Positions 1-8,167 of a stretch of 64,000 nt of DNA are shown piece after piece. The notes below the pieces were generated by a model. It saw only the letters and a program-made list of their open reading frames with translations. It was not told the origin of the DNA and did no database searches. This DNA is from JAPPHA01 sp965220985. Its GTDB lineage: Bacteria; Pseudomonadota; Alphaproteobacteria; Rhodobacterales; Rhodobacteraceae. Position 1 is the stretch's first letter, and each line of letters opens with the position of its first letter. The stretch is taken from positions 2,790,001 to 2,854,000 of the forward strand of contig OZ244854.1 of the NCBI GenBank assembly GCA_965220985.1, given 5' to 3'. The position numbers and the translations under genes were made by a program.

Positions 1-446
1 CGATAAATCCAAAGACCGAAGACCCTGAAGCCGCATTGCGCGAAATCAACAACGGGCGGTTGGCGGATACCGTCATTGTCACGGCGCCTTTGCCGTCGGC
101 CTGGGATCAGGCGATGAAACTGGTCGAGGTTGGCGGTTGTCTGCATCTTGGAGCGCCGTTGCCGCCTGACACGGATTGGGTGCGCGACGGCAATTCGGCA
201 TATTTCGACCAGATCACGGTCACTTCGCGCTATTCGTCCGATCATACCGATACATACGGTTACATCCGCCTGCTCGAAGCCGGGCGGGTCGATGCCGATG
301 CGGCCATCTCGCACCGTTTTGGCATCGAGGATTCGGCCAAAGCGTTTCGGCTTTTGGTGGAGGCAGGCAATTCGCTGAAGATCGTCGTCTATCCGCGCGG
401 CGTGCCTGACGGGATCGGAAAGGGGGCGTCTTGCTCGAATCGCTGA
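1..446 (+). CDS. Zinc-type (MDR) alcohol/polyol dehydrogenase, C-terminal part
   Basis: Open reading frame entering from outside the window, so the N-terminus with the catalytic zinc site is not visible. What remains reads like the Rossmann half and C-terminal lobe of a medium-chain dehydrogenase: a strand followed by a Gly-Gly turn (VGGCLHLGAPLP), then the usual ending in which an 'AFRLL' helix precedes 'NSLKIVVYP'. Such enzymes oxidise polyols, threonine or sugar alcohols with NAD(P). Its stop lies inside the next gene, a class II aldolase, so the two are probably translated together in a sugar or polyol catabolic operon. Substrate cannot be told from this fragment. Confidence 0.75.
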   Translation, partial: INPKTEDPEAALREINNGRLADTVIVTAPLPSAWDQAMKLVEVGGCLHLGAPLPPDTDWVRDGNSAYFDQITVTSRYSSDHTDTYGYIRLLEAGRVDADAAISHRFGIEDSAKAFRLLVEAGNSLKIVVYPRGVPDGIGKGASCSNR

Positions 447-1096
447 AAGAAGAGGTCTGCGAACAGAACCTTGAACTGCCACGAAACGGTCTAGTGGTTG
501 GATCCGGCGGCAATGTCTCCGGCCGTGACCCCGAGACGGGGCTGATCGTCATCAAGCCGTCGGGGGTGAAGTTCTCGAAACTGACGCCGAAGACGATGGT
601 GGTCGTCGACATCGAGGGATCAGTGGTCGACGGGGACATGAAGCCCTCGGTCGATACGGGCATTCACCTTCATCTCTATCGGCACCGCGGCGACGTGAGC
701 GGCATCTGCCACACCCATTCGCCATATGCCACGAGCTTTGCCGCGCGCGGAGAGGCGATTCCGGCTGTTCTGACCCCGATCTCCCACATACTCGGCCGCG
801 ACGTTCCGTGTTCGCGATATGCCACACCGGGCGAAGTCGACACCGGAGAGGCAATCGTCGAAGCGGCCGATGGCGGCATGGCGGCGCTGGTCAAGGCACA
901 CGGCGTCTTTACGATGGGGACAACGGCCAGCGAGGCGACCTCGATCGCGATGTACATTGAAGAAGCTGCGAAGACGATACATCTCGCAATGTTGCGCGGG
1001 CCGGTGGAAGAACTTCCGCAAAAAGAGATCGACCGGTGTTACGCGTGGTTCCGCCGGCATTACGGTCAGTCCGGCGACAAAGATCCAGCGTCATGA
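431..1096 (+). CDS. Class II aldolase/adducin family protein (FucA/AraD type)
   Basis: 221 residues, the usual length for the L-fuculose-phosphate aldolase / ribulose-5-phosphate epimerase family, which cleaves or epimerises sugar phosphates with a divalent metal. Visible family motifs are SGGNVSGRD near residue 25, KPSG near 42, the metal-binding HTHS near 93-96 and AHG near 155. Starts with TTG and overlaps the preceding dehydrogenase by 16 bases; its TGA overlaps the ATG of the SorC-type regulator (ATGA), indicating one operon. A role in catabolism of a phosphorylated sugar made after the dehydrogenase step is inferred; exact substrate unknown. Confidence 0.9.
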   Translation: MLESLKEEVCEQNLELPRNGLVVGSGGNVSGRDPETGLIVIKPSGVKFSKLTPKTMVVVDIEGSVVDGDMKPSVDTGIHLHLYRHRGDVSGICHTHSPYATSFAARGEAIPAVLTPISHILGRDVPCSRYATPGEVDTGEAIVEAADGGMAALVKAHGVFTMGTTASEATSIAMYIEEAAKTIHLAMLRGPVEELPQKEIDRCYAWFRRHYGQSGDKDPAS

Positions 1097-2073
1097 AGTT
1101 GGAGAGACCCGTCAATCACCTGCGCCCGAGTGGCGACAAGGAAGCGCTGCTTTCGAATGTCGCTTTGCTCTACTACGGCGAGGGCTTGACCCAGGGGGAG
1201 ATCGCGAAACGCATGAAGGTCAGCCGCGCGACCATCGTGAACATTCTGCGCGAAAGTCGCGACCTTGGCATCGTCGACATCCGTGTGGACGGGCGACATC
1301 TCTCGGGATCGACCCAATCGCGCGATCTGCGCGAAAAGTTCGGTTTGGCCGATGTTTACGTGTCGCACGCGGAAGCCGAACAGACGCTGAGCAGAGGCGA
1401 GACCCTCGCCCAACTCGGGCGTGTTGCCTCGGCGGCATTGCTGGATGTCGTCAGCCCGGGCGATCGGGTCGGCGTGGCATGGGGCGAGACCGTCATGGCG
1501 GTGGCCGACGCCATGCCGGCGATGCATGTCGCTGATGTCGAAGTCTGCCAACTGATCGGGTCGATGATCTCCGACCGCGTTCCGGCATCCGAGAATTGCA
1601 CGATCCAGATCGCAAGCAAGCTCGGAGCCGAGTGCTACACGCTGCATTCGCCGGGGTTGATCTCGAATGCGGACCTTGCTGGTCTCATCCGGACGGAACC
1701 CACGATCAAGACGCAGCTCGATCGTCTGCGGACTCTGGACATGTCGGTCTATTCCATCGGAAACGTGTCGGATGAAACGCATCTGGTGGCAGCAGGGATG
1801 GCGACGGAGGCAGAGCTTGCGGAAGCAAGGAGCGCAGGCGCCGTGGGAATCGTCTGTTGCCGTTACATCGATGGTGAGGGTCGGGAAATTCACCTCCCGC
1901 CGAGTGATCGCGTGATCGCAGCCGAGATATCCGACCTGCGGGCCGCCAGAAAAAAACTGCTCATCGTCTGCGGTGAGGACCGCTGCGATGCCACGCTTGC
2001 AGCCATTCGCGGCGCGCTCGTGACGCATCTGTGCGTCGACAGGGCGCTTGCAACTGTCTTGCTCGATGCCTGA
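1093..2073 (+). CDS. SorC/DeoR-type sugar-binding transcriptional regulator
   Basis: 326 residues from the ATG that overlaps the upstream stop as ATGA; an upstream in-frame start at 1036 is less likely. The N-terminus has a helix-turn-helix (about residues 32-53, LTQGEIAKRMKVSRATIVN), followed by a SorC-type sugar-phosphate effector domain resembling an inactive phosphosugar isomerase. Family members are repressors or activators released by a phosphorylated sugar. Position inside the aldolase operon suggests it controls this cluster, perhaps also the sulfatase and importer further along. No operator can be assigned to it with confidence. Confidence 0.88.
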   Translation: MKLERPVNHLRPSGDKEALLSNVALLYYGEGLTQGEIAKRMKVSRATIVNILRESRDLGIVDIRVDGRHLSGSTQSRDLREKFGLADVYVSHAEAEQTLSRGETLAQLGRVASAALLDVVSPGDRVGVAWGETVMAVADAMPAMHVADVEVCQLIGSMISDRVPASENCTIQIASKLGAECYTLHSPGLISNADLAGLIRTEPTIKTQLDRLRTLDMSVYSIGNVSDETHLVAAGMATEAELAEARSAGAVGIVCCRYIDGEGREIHLPPSDRVIAAEISDLRAARKKLLIVCGEDRCDATLAAIRGALVTHLCVDRALATVLLDA

Positions 2074-3001
2074 TATCGAATGCTGCTCGCCGTCGCGCGG
2101 CGGAAAAGACGGCATGTCTTCCGCTCGACGTCATTCCTCATCCCTGTCGGCGAGCGACTTTCCTGTTGTCGAAATTCCGGGCGGCACGGCATTGCTTGGG
2201 ACATCGAGACCAATCATTTTGCCAGATGCTGAAGGACCAGTTCTCAAGAAACGGGCCAAACCGTTCCTCATGGGCAAGACTGCGGTGACCAACGCCCAGT
2301 TTGCGGAATTCGTGGATGCGACGGCATATGTCACCGAGGCCGAGCGCTTCGGCTGGTCGTTTGTGTTCTGGTTGCAGGTGGCAGAGAGCGTCGGCGACAC
2401 CCTGGGTGTCGCCGATATCGAATGGTGGCGTCGCGTCGACGGTGCCAACTGGCGTGACATCAACGGCCCCGGCACCGAAGAAGAGGCTTGGCACCCGGAC
2501 CACCCGGTCGTCCACGTGTCGTGGAACGACGCACGCGATTACGCAGACTGGGTTGGAGGAAGGCTGCCGACCGAGTTGGAATGGGAACATGCCGCCAGAG
2601 GCGGCCTCGGGGATGCGCGCTATCCTTGGGGCGATCGGGATCCGAACGATCGGGATTTCTTCCCCTGCAACATCTGGCAGGGTCGCTTTCCTCAAAAGAA
2701 CCTTTGCCACGACGGGCACGAAACCACGGCGCCCGCAAAGTCGTTCGAGCCCAACGGCTTCGGGCTTTTCAACATGGTCGGGAATGTCTGGGAATGGACC
2801 CGGGAGCCCTACAAGGTTCGGTCACGAAAAAAAGCCGCTCGCGAGCGAGTCGCACAGATGCGCGGTTTCAAGCTCTCGAAAGGCGGATCGTTTCTGTGTC
2901 ATGCGAGTTACTGCTGGCGTTACCGAATCGCCGCGCGGACCGGCAATTCGCCGGACAGCACGACGACGCACACGGGGTTCCGCATGGTCTGGGACGTGTA
3001 G
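2066..3001 (+). CDS. Formylglycine-generating enzyme (sulfatase-modifying factor family)
   Basis: 311 residues from the ATG at 2066, which overlaps the regulator's end by 8 bases. Family enzymes oxidise the cysteine of the sulfatase CxPxR motif to C-alpha-formylglycine. The sequence has the FGE-fold landmarks in order: VTNAQFAEF near 74, HPVVHVSWNDA near 147, GRLPTELEWEHAARGG near 165, FNMVGNVWEW near 235, and GFRMVWDV at the end. The two redox/copper-ligand cysteines characteristic of true FGEs are present as SFLCHASYCWRYR (Cys278 and Cys283), so it is likely an active FGE rather than an EgtB- or PvdO-like relative. No signal peptide. The probable client is the CMPAR sulfatase encoded 2.7 kb downstream. 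Confidence 0.92.
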   Translation: MPDIECCSPSRGGKDGMSSARRHSSSLSASDFPVVEIPGGTALLGTSRPIILPDAEGPVLKKRAKPFLMGKTAVTNAQFAEFVDATAYVTEAERFGWSFVFWLQVAESVGDTLGVADIEWWRRVDGANWRDINGPGTEEEAWHPDHPVVHVSWNDARDYADWVGGRLPTELEWEHAARGGLGDARYPWGDRDPNDRDFFPCNIWQGRFPQKNLCHDGHETTAPAKSFEPNGFGLFNMVGNVWEWTREPYKVRSRKKAARERVAQMRGFKLSKGGSFLCHASYCWRYRIAARTGNSPDSTTTHTGFRMVWDV

Positions 3002-3141
3002 CTGGCGTCTGCATCTCCATGCCCGGTCGGACCATGTTCCTTTCGATGCCAGGAAGAGCATGCTTGTCCGGGATCGCGAACGGCTGAGAGCGAAATCCAT
3101 CGTCGGCGCGTGCGGCAATCCTTGCAAGCGGTCTGCTATTG

Positions 3142-4179
3142 TCAGGCTTCGGATGCAATGCCCGCGACCGAGGGGTTGCCTTGCAAGTGCTCCGCTCTGA
3201 TCTTTGTGTCGCGGGCCAACACTGAAGCCGCGAGATGGGCGGCTCTCTCGACCATTGGGTCAAAAATCCACGCGGGTGCCAGCAAGCGCTCGTAGTCCAA
3301 TCGGACCTCGATTTGCGCACCGTCGGGATGTTCGGTGACCTTGTAGCCCAATGACTTGAAAGCCACCCACCTGCCCGTGGGGCTGGTGTCAGACACGACG
3401 CTGAACACGGCATGCAGGTCCGTCTGGTGGGTGACGCGGAGATGCAGTTCTCCCTCTCCTTCGCGACCACGGATCAACACGATTCGGTTCGCCCCGATCC
3501 CGGTTCCCTCGTCGAGTAGAACTGCAACCGGCTGAGGGAACATGTCGAGGGCAGGTGGAAGGGGAAAATCAGGTGACGTTGCGGTTTGCATCGCGGCCCA
3601 CACCGCTTGCGGTGGTGCATCGACGGTGTAAGTGGCGACGCTGTGGCCGGTGCCCTCGAATTTGTATGCTCCTGGAACGCCTTCGAGGCTTGCACCGAAA
3701 AGAAAGGCAACAGCAACCGATACGCTCGCGAGATCATGCAGGTCACTGTCCTTCGAACGCCCCCTGAACAAATGGAAAAGGCCGGCAACCAAATAGTAGA
3801 CCAGATAAATCGCCGCAGCCGCGATGGCGATTACCATCGCCAAAACGACCAGGCAGAACAGCACGGTCAGTATCGTGAAGACCGCTTCTGTTCCTGCGTA
3901 GCTGGGGCTGGGAGCGAGCTGCTCGGTCACAAATAGCAGTGACGAAAGCAAAATTGCGCTGATCAGGGATCTTGATAGCACCACCCTCGCATAGGCTGCC
4001 TGCAACCCTGTCTGGAACCACAAAATTGCCAGGTGGCAAAGCAGGATGATGAGGAGGGGAGCGACGAACTGCAGCCCGGTGGTCACATACTCGGTCTTTG
4101 AGATGTGCCAAGCATAGGTCATGCTCACAGCTATGGCGAGCAAGTGCGGAAACAGGCGCATCGGATTTGCGAGGGTCAT
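3142..4179 (-). CDS. SRPBCC-domain membrane protein
   Basis: 345 residues from ATG 4179. The first ~160 residues hold about five hydrophobic segments (for example LLIILLCHLAILWF and VLAMVIAIAAAAIYLVYYLV). The rest looks like a START/SRPBCC ligand-binding domain, beginning near YTVDAPPQAVWAAMQ. The start overlaps the stop of the desaturase gene by 4 bases, so both are one unit. SRPBCC genes are often paired with ArsR-type regulators; here the ArsR gene lies at the head of the divergent promoter. A role in handling or sensing lipid or hydrophobic ligand at the membrane is inferred; no enzymatic function is evident. Confidence 0.7.
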   Translation of the reverse strand: MTLANPMRLFPHLLAIAVSMTYAWHISKTEYVTTGLQFVAPLLIILLCHLAILWFQTGLQAAYARVVLSRSLISAILLSSLLFVTEQLAPSPSYAGTEAVFTILTVLFCLVVLAMVIAIAAAAIYLVYYLVAGLFHLFRGRSKDSDLHDLASVSVAVAFLFGASLEGVPGAYKFEGTGHSVATYTVDAPPQAVWAAMQTATSPDFPLPPALDMFPQPVAVLLDEGTGIGANRIVLIRGREGEGELHLRVTHQTDLHAVFSVVSDTSPTGRWVAFKSLGYKVTEHPDGAQIEVRLDYERLLAPAWIFDPMVERAAHLAASVLARDTKIRAEHLQGNPSVAGIASEA

Positions 4180-5123
4180 GGCAGTTCTCGCATGCGCTTC
4201 AGATTGTCGCGGGCGGGCAGAGTTTGCGGGGTTTGTATCGCCCAAGCGAGCCCGATGCCGCGCATGAGTTGCAAGACCAGCCACCCGGGGTCGAACTGGT
4301 CCTGCTTGATGCCCATTTTGGCCGAGCCGGGGAAGGCGTGGTGATTGTTGTGCCAGCATTCTCCGAAGGTGATCAGCCCAAGATGGGGCAGATTGAATCC
4401 TTGTGTCGACGCTCCTTCCAGGTGCCAGTCCCTTTGGCCCAAGTTGTGGGCAAGGTGCCCGATCAGCCAATGACCGAAGATCGAAACCGTGACTCGGGCA
4501 CAGACGCCCCATGCGACCCATCCCCACCCGCCGATTGCCAACAGCGCGACGGCGATCGGAATCTGCTGCAGCATCGAAGCTGCTTGCAGCCAACGATAAA
4601 ACCGATCCGACGTAAGTGCCGCCGGATAGCGAAACTCGGGTGGTTGGGCGAGGTGCAGCTTGCAATGAAGCTGCCACCAGAAATCGATGATGATGCCTCG
4701 CCCGTGCGAAAGAAAATCGTGGCAAACAGGTTTGCGCTGCGCCCAATCTCGGATGTCGTGGTTGTACATCATCGTGAACGGCCCGCCCAATCCTACCAGT
4801 GTTCCCAGGTAGACGAGGCATCGCTCAACCCACTTTGGCGTTTCGAACGACTGGTGAATGAGCTTGCGGTGCATGCCCAGAGAATGCCCGAGGCAGAGGG
4901 TCAGCCCGCTCAGCAGCAAGAAGACTACGACGGCCGAGACCGAAAAGTGAATGGTTCCAAGCACTGCCCAGCCGGTCGCCATGCCGGTCCACCAGAACGA
5001 CTTGAGCGGACTCCAGTGGACTTGGCCGTGGACGGGGTCTGCGGCACTCTCAAAGTCAATGCGATCAAGCACGCCCGGACGATAACTTGCGGTTTCGTCA
5101 CTTGACGGTCTGAAATGCTGCAT
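4176..5123 (-). CDS. Membrane fatty acid desaturase
   Basis: 315 residues from ATG 5123 (GGAG is 9 bases upstream; a GTG at 5150 is an alternative). Di-iron desaturase histidine boxes are recognisable: HSLGMHRKLIH as the first box and HNNHH as the third. The middle box region reads YNHDIRDW, with fewer histidines than the HRxHH of classical acyl-CoA delta-9 desaturases, a variant I associate with an alphaproteobacterial subgroup. Several hydrophobic spans are present. The enzyme would introduce a double bond into acyl chains at the inner membrane. It leads a two-gene unit with the SRPBCC protein and is divergent from an ArsR regulator. Confidence 0.87.
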   Translation of the reverse strand: MQHFRPSSDETASYRPGVLDRIDFESAADPVHGQVHWSPLKSFWWTGMATGWAVLGTIHFSVSAVVVFLLLSGLTLCLGHSLGMHRKLIHQSFETPKWVERCLVYLGTLVGLGGPFTMMYNHDIRDWAQRKPVCHDFLSHGRGIIIDFWWQLHCKLHLAQPPEFRYPAALTSDRFYRWLQAASMLQQIPIAVALLAIGGWGWVAWGVCARVTVSIFGHWLIGHLAHNLGQRDWHLEGASTQGFNLPHLGLITFGECWHNNHHAFPGSAKMGIKQDQFDPGWLVLQLMRGIGLAWAIQTPQTLPARDNLKRMRELP

Positions 5124-5150
5124 GGCCTTTTCTCCAGCGGCAGAGTGCAC

Positions 5151-5178
5151 TATAATAAATATATAACTAAAAGGTTAT
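5151..5178. promoter_or_regulatory. AT-rich divergent promoter with inverted repeat ATAAC-N6-GTTAT
   Basis: A TATAAT hexamer at 5151-5156 lies upstream of the ArsR gene in an AT-rich patch unlike its surroundings. A perfect 5-bp inverted repeat, ATAAC and GTTAT separated by 6 bases (5163-5178), overlaps the ArsR start codon. ArsR-family repressors bind AT-rich imperfect palindromes of this kind, so this is a plausible operator controlling both the ArsR gene and the desaturase unit. Inference from position and symmetry only. Confidence 0.5.
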
Positions 5179-5500
5179 GAATCGAATGTCAAACCGGGAA
5201 ACAGTCTTTGAAGCGCTGAGTTCGACCCCACGCCGTCGAATACTGGCCTATATCGCTGACGGACCACTCACGGCCGGAGAAATCGCAAGCCGCTTTGAGA
5301 TGTCCCAGCCGGCGGTGTCGAAGCATTTGGCGGTCCTGAAGTCTGCAGGCTTGGTGTGGACACGACGCGAAGGGCAATTCATCAAATATGGCATGGAACG
5401 CGACACTCTCGCCGGAACCTTGGCTGGGTTCCTGCAAGAGGTGTGTCCCCCGTCGCGTGCACTGCGCAGCGAGCGCAGAAAAGGGAAGAATTCCGAATAG
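5177..5500 (+). CDS. ArsR-family winged-helix regulator
   Basis: 107 residues with a complete winged helix: RRRILAYIADGPLTAGEIASRF, then MSQPAVSKHLAVLKSAGLV as the recognition region, then the wing. The metal-binding ELCVCDL motif of ArsR/SmtB sensors is missing and only one cysteine is present, so it likely responds to something other than metal or acts as a SdpR-like autorepressor. Start could be ATG 5177 or ATG 5186. Divergent from the desaturase/SRPBCC pair, with a palindrome over its own start, suggesting it represses both directions. Confidence 0.88.
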   Translation: MNRMSNRETVFEALSSTPRRRILAYIADGPLTAGEIASRFEMSQPAVSKHLAVLKSAGLVWTRREGQFIKYGMERDTLAGTLAGFLQEVCPPSRALRSERRKGKNSE

Positions 5501-5694
5501 GGCTGACCTCTGGATGCCCAACAATGAGGGTGTTGGGGATGTCGGGGTGGCCAGACATGCCCTTGTGCGGATCACAAGCCACTGACGTGGGTCAGTTTTT
5601 TGCCTGGCTGCCGTGACCAAATCGCTGGCCTCGATTCCAAGATGGCATCAATTGTGGACGGTTTCAGTCTCTTGAGAAGCGGATTCCGAGGACG

Positions 5695-7227
5695 CTACAT
5701 GGCGGCCATGTCGTCCAGTCCGAGCCGCTCGAGCTGTTCGGCCGGATAGCCCTCCTCGTCCATGAGATCGCGAACGAGGCTGAGCATGCGTTCGCGCTGG
5801 TCGCTTGCATGATCCCAGAGGTTGCTCGTCTGGCCGGGATCGTTGACGCGATCGAACAGAAAGTTCTCGGTCGTTCGAGGATCGACCTGGATCGGAATCT
5901 TCCACATCGGAAAATCGACGGTTGGATCGAAGAACCCCTGGTCCACCGGCCTGTTGGGCGGCTTCGCGAGTCGCCCATCCACCGGATTGTCGACAATCAG
6001 CGGCCGAAAGATCGCGGTCGAATAGAGATAAAGTGGCCTGTTCGGCATTGGTGACTTCAGCAGCGTCCACTCGCCGTCAGTGGCACAGACGCCCTGGCCG
6101 AACGTTCCGTAAAGAACTGCATTGCGCGGTGACGGTGCATCGTTCGTGATCATCGGCGCAAACGAACGGCTGTGCCGGTTGGCCTCAGTGACCTCGATGC
6201 CCGCTGAATCGATGATTGTCGCGAAGAGATCGACCGTTTGCGTCAAGCCGTTGATGTGACGCCCGTTGCCGGGATTCTTCGGGTGCCACACCATCAGGGG
6301 AATGTTGGCGTGGCTGTCAAAGTGCGGGTGCTGCTTTCCGAAGGCGCGCCTTTCGCCCATGTCGTGGCCGTGGTCAGTGGTGAAGATCACCATCGTGTCG
6401 TCCCACAGTTCCATCGCATCGAGCGTGTCGAGGAGCTTGCCCAGCCACTTGTCCATCATCGTGACCTTGCCCATGAACTGCGATTTCAGGAATTTCAGTT
6501 CCTCGGGAGTCGTTTGATCCATGAAGGCGTCGAGATCGTCATAGACCTGGTAAGGTGGCCAGATGTTGAATTCGTTGCGCGTGGCCCCGTCCGCGTACAT
6601 GCGATCGTAGGGCTCGGGGACATCGAATGGCTCGTGCACATCGAATGTCTCGACATGCAGGAAGAACTTGCCCTTGCTCGCATGGCGGTTCAGCCAGTCG
6701 CAGGCGCCGCCAAAGGTCTTTGCGGAGAAATAGTCCTCCTCGCCCCGGAAGTCCTTAACATTGGCATAGTACTGGCCGATGTGTTCGGGAGCCCGAAACT
6801 CCTCGATTTTCCTGACCCATGGCGGCTTGTCTTCATTCGGATCCTGTGTCTGCCAATGATCGACTTCGTAACCGCGGATCATCTCGATCGTGTCGTAGCC
6901 TTGGATGTAGCCGTTCGCTTCCTCTTCCCAGTAATGGTAGTGATCCGTGACGATGTGCGTGTGATAACCGCCCTTCTTGAGTTCCAGCGGAAGGCGTGGG
7001 TCAAAGACTTCCAGCGAGCCCCACGGACGCCACAGGAACTCCTTCCGTCCTGACAGAAGTTCCCGGCGGGCCGGCATGCAGGGCAGGCTTCCAACGAAGT
7101 GGCTGTCGAAGACATGCGACCTCGCAGCCATTCGGTCGATGTTTGGCGTTTCGCACGGACTCTTGGGATCGTAGCAGCGCAGAACATTCCTCGTCAGGCT
7201 GTCCACAAGAACAAGGATGATGTTCAT
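5695..7227 (-). CDS. Sulfatase, cysteine-type (CxPxR), alkaline phosphatase superfamily
   Basis: 510 residues from ATG 7227; in-frame sequence further upstream is intergenic. The formylglycine signature is CMPAR (Cys50-Arg54), preceded by metal-ligand VDS at residues 8-10. The TTDHGHDMGE region supplies further metal ligands, and HVETFDVHEP is typical of the fold. Hydrolyses sulfate esters once Cys50 is converted to formylglycine by an FGE, which this window encodes at 2066-3001. There is no signal peptide, so the enzyme should be cytoplasmic and act on an imported ester. The divergent TauABC-like importer at 7374-10852 is the natural candidate for import. Confidence 0.92.
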   Translation of the reverse strand: MNIILVLVDSLTRNVLRCYDPKSPCETPNIDRMAARSHVFDSHFVGSLPCMPARRELLSGRKEFLWRPWGSLEVFDPRLPLELKKGGYHTHIVTDHYHYWEEEANGYIQGYDTIEMIRGYEVDHWQTQDPNEDKPPWVRKIEEFRAPEHIGQYYANVKDFRGEEDYFSAKTFGGACDWLNRHASKGKFFLHVETFDVHEPFDVPEPYDRMYADGATRNEFNIWPPYQVYDDLDAFMDQTTPEELKFLKSQFMGKVTMMDKWLGKLLDTLDAMELWDDTMVIFTTDHGHDMGERRAFGKQHPHFDSHANIPLMVWHPKNPGNGRHINGLTQTVDLFATIIDSAGIEVTEANRHSRSFAPMITNDAPSPRNAVLYGTFGQGVCATDGEWTLLKSPMPNRPLYLYSTAIFRPLIVDNPVDGRLAKPPNRPVDQGFFDPTVDFPMWKIPIQVDPRTTENFLFDRVNDPGQTSNLWDHASDQRERMLSLVRDLMDEEGYPAEQLERLGLDDMAAM

Positions 7228-7291
7228 TTCAAGAGGTTCCCGAGGGTTCTCGAACCGCAGTCGGCAGCACGATAGAATCCGCCATTTGAGT

Positions 7292-7320
7292 TGACAAGTG
7301 TAAAAAATAATGACAATTGT
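7292..7320. promoter_or_regulatory. Direct repeat TGACAA(G/T)TGT x2 between sulfatase and importer genes
   Basis: In the 146-base divergent spacer, TGACAAGTGT (7292-7301) and TGACAATTGT (7311-7320) recur 19 bases apart and differ at one base; the second copy contains the palindrome ACAATTGT. A TTGACA hexamer at 7291-7296 overlaps the first copy. This looks like a tandem binding site for a regulator shared by the divergent units. No -10 could be assigned with confidence. Confidence 0.4.
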
Positions 7321-7373
7321 GAAGTTGGCTGGGAGAAGCTTGAGTCTGCGTTTCTGGTCTCGAAGGAGGGGAG

Positions 7374-8165
7374 ATGGGTCGTATCGACGCGATACGATTT
7401 GCGGCCGGTTTGGGTGCCATTGCCATCTGGATTGCGATCTGGGCCTGGTTGACCCGACCCGGTGGTCCGGTGCCGACGCTGTATTTTCCTGCCCCCGACG
7501 ACGTATGGGCCAAGTTCGTTCGGATGTGGATGCGTCCCTACATTGGCAGTACGCTGTTCGAACATATCTTGAGCAGCCTTTACATCGTGCTGTTTGGATG
7601 GAGCGTTGCTGCCATTGTCGGCATTCCTTTGGGCATTGCAATGGCGTGGTGGACACGGCTGAAGTGGATCGTGTTTCCGATCTTTCAGTTGATCCGCCCG
7701 GTTCCGCCCCTGGCCTGGATTCCTCTGACAATCCTGTGGCTCGGCATCGGCGACACTGCCCGGATGTCGGTCGTGTTCATTGCCGCGCTGGTTCCGTGGC
7801 TCATGAACTCGATGCTGGCGGTCTACTCCGTCGACAAGCGATTGATCGATGCAGGCAAGACCCTTGGCGCGAGCGACCGAATGATTCTCATCAGAATCGT
7901 GTGCCGAACAGCTCTTCCCACGCTGGTGGCCGGAGCGCGCATGGCGCTTGGAAGCGCATGGTCGACTCTTGTAGCGGCCGAGATTCTCGCCGCCACGGCC
8001 GGTCTCGGCTACGTTGCCGTGAATGCATCCCAGCTTCTCGACACTGATGTCCTGCTGGTCGCGATGTTCATGATCGGAATACTGGGAATCGCGATGACGG
8101 CATTGATCAGCATCTCGCAGCGATTCCTGGCGCCTTGGTCCGTCGTTGGCTTGCGGGGGAACTGA
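7374..8165 (+). CDS. ABC transporter permease, SsuC/TauC type
   Basis: 263 residues. Membrane protein with around six hydrophobic segments and the permease EAA-type loop KTLGASDRMILIRIVCRTALPTLVAGARMALGSAW, typical of nitrate/sulfonate/taurine importers. First of four importer genes (permease, permease, ATPase, binding protein). Two distinct permeases suggest a heterodimeric channel, unlike the homodimeric SsuC. Divergent neighbour of the sulfatase, so a sulfate ester or sulfonate is a reasonable substrate guess, but the fold alone also fits nitrate, taurine, thiamine precursors or riboflavin. Confidence 0.9.
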   Translation: MGRIDAIRFAAGLGAIAIWIAIWAWLTRPGGPVPTLYFPAPDDVWAKFVRMWMRPYIGSTLFEHILSSLYIVLFGWSVAAIVGIPLGIAMAWWTRLKWIVFPIFQLIRPVPPLAWIPLTILWLGIGDTARMSVVFIAALVPWLMNSMLAVYSVDKRLIDAGKTLGASDRMILIRIVCRTALPTLVAGARMALGSAWSTLVAAEILAATAGLGYVAVNASQLLDTDVLLVAMFMIGILGIAMTALISISQRFLAPWSVVGLRGN

Positions 8166-8167
8166 AC

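Noticed and set aside
4180..4821. N-terminal extension of the SRPBCC membrane protein
   Set aside because: It is antisense-frame shadow within the desaturase gene and Arg/Ala-rich; ATG 4179 overlaps the desaturase stop as ATGA.
7228..7731. N-terminal extension of the sulfatase
   Set aside because: It would run through the divergent promoter into the permease gene. The sulfatase fold begins at MNIILVLVDS (7227).
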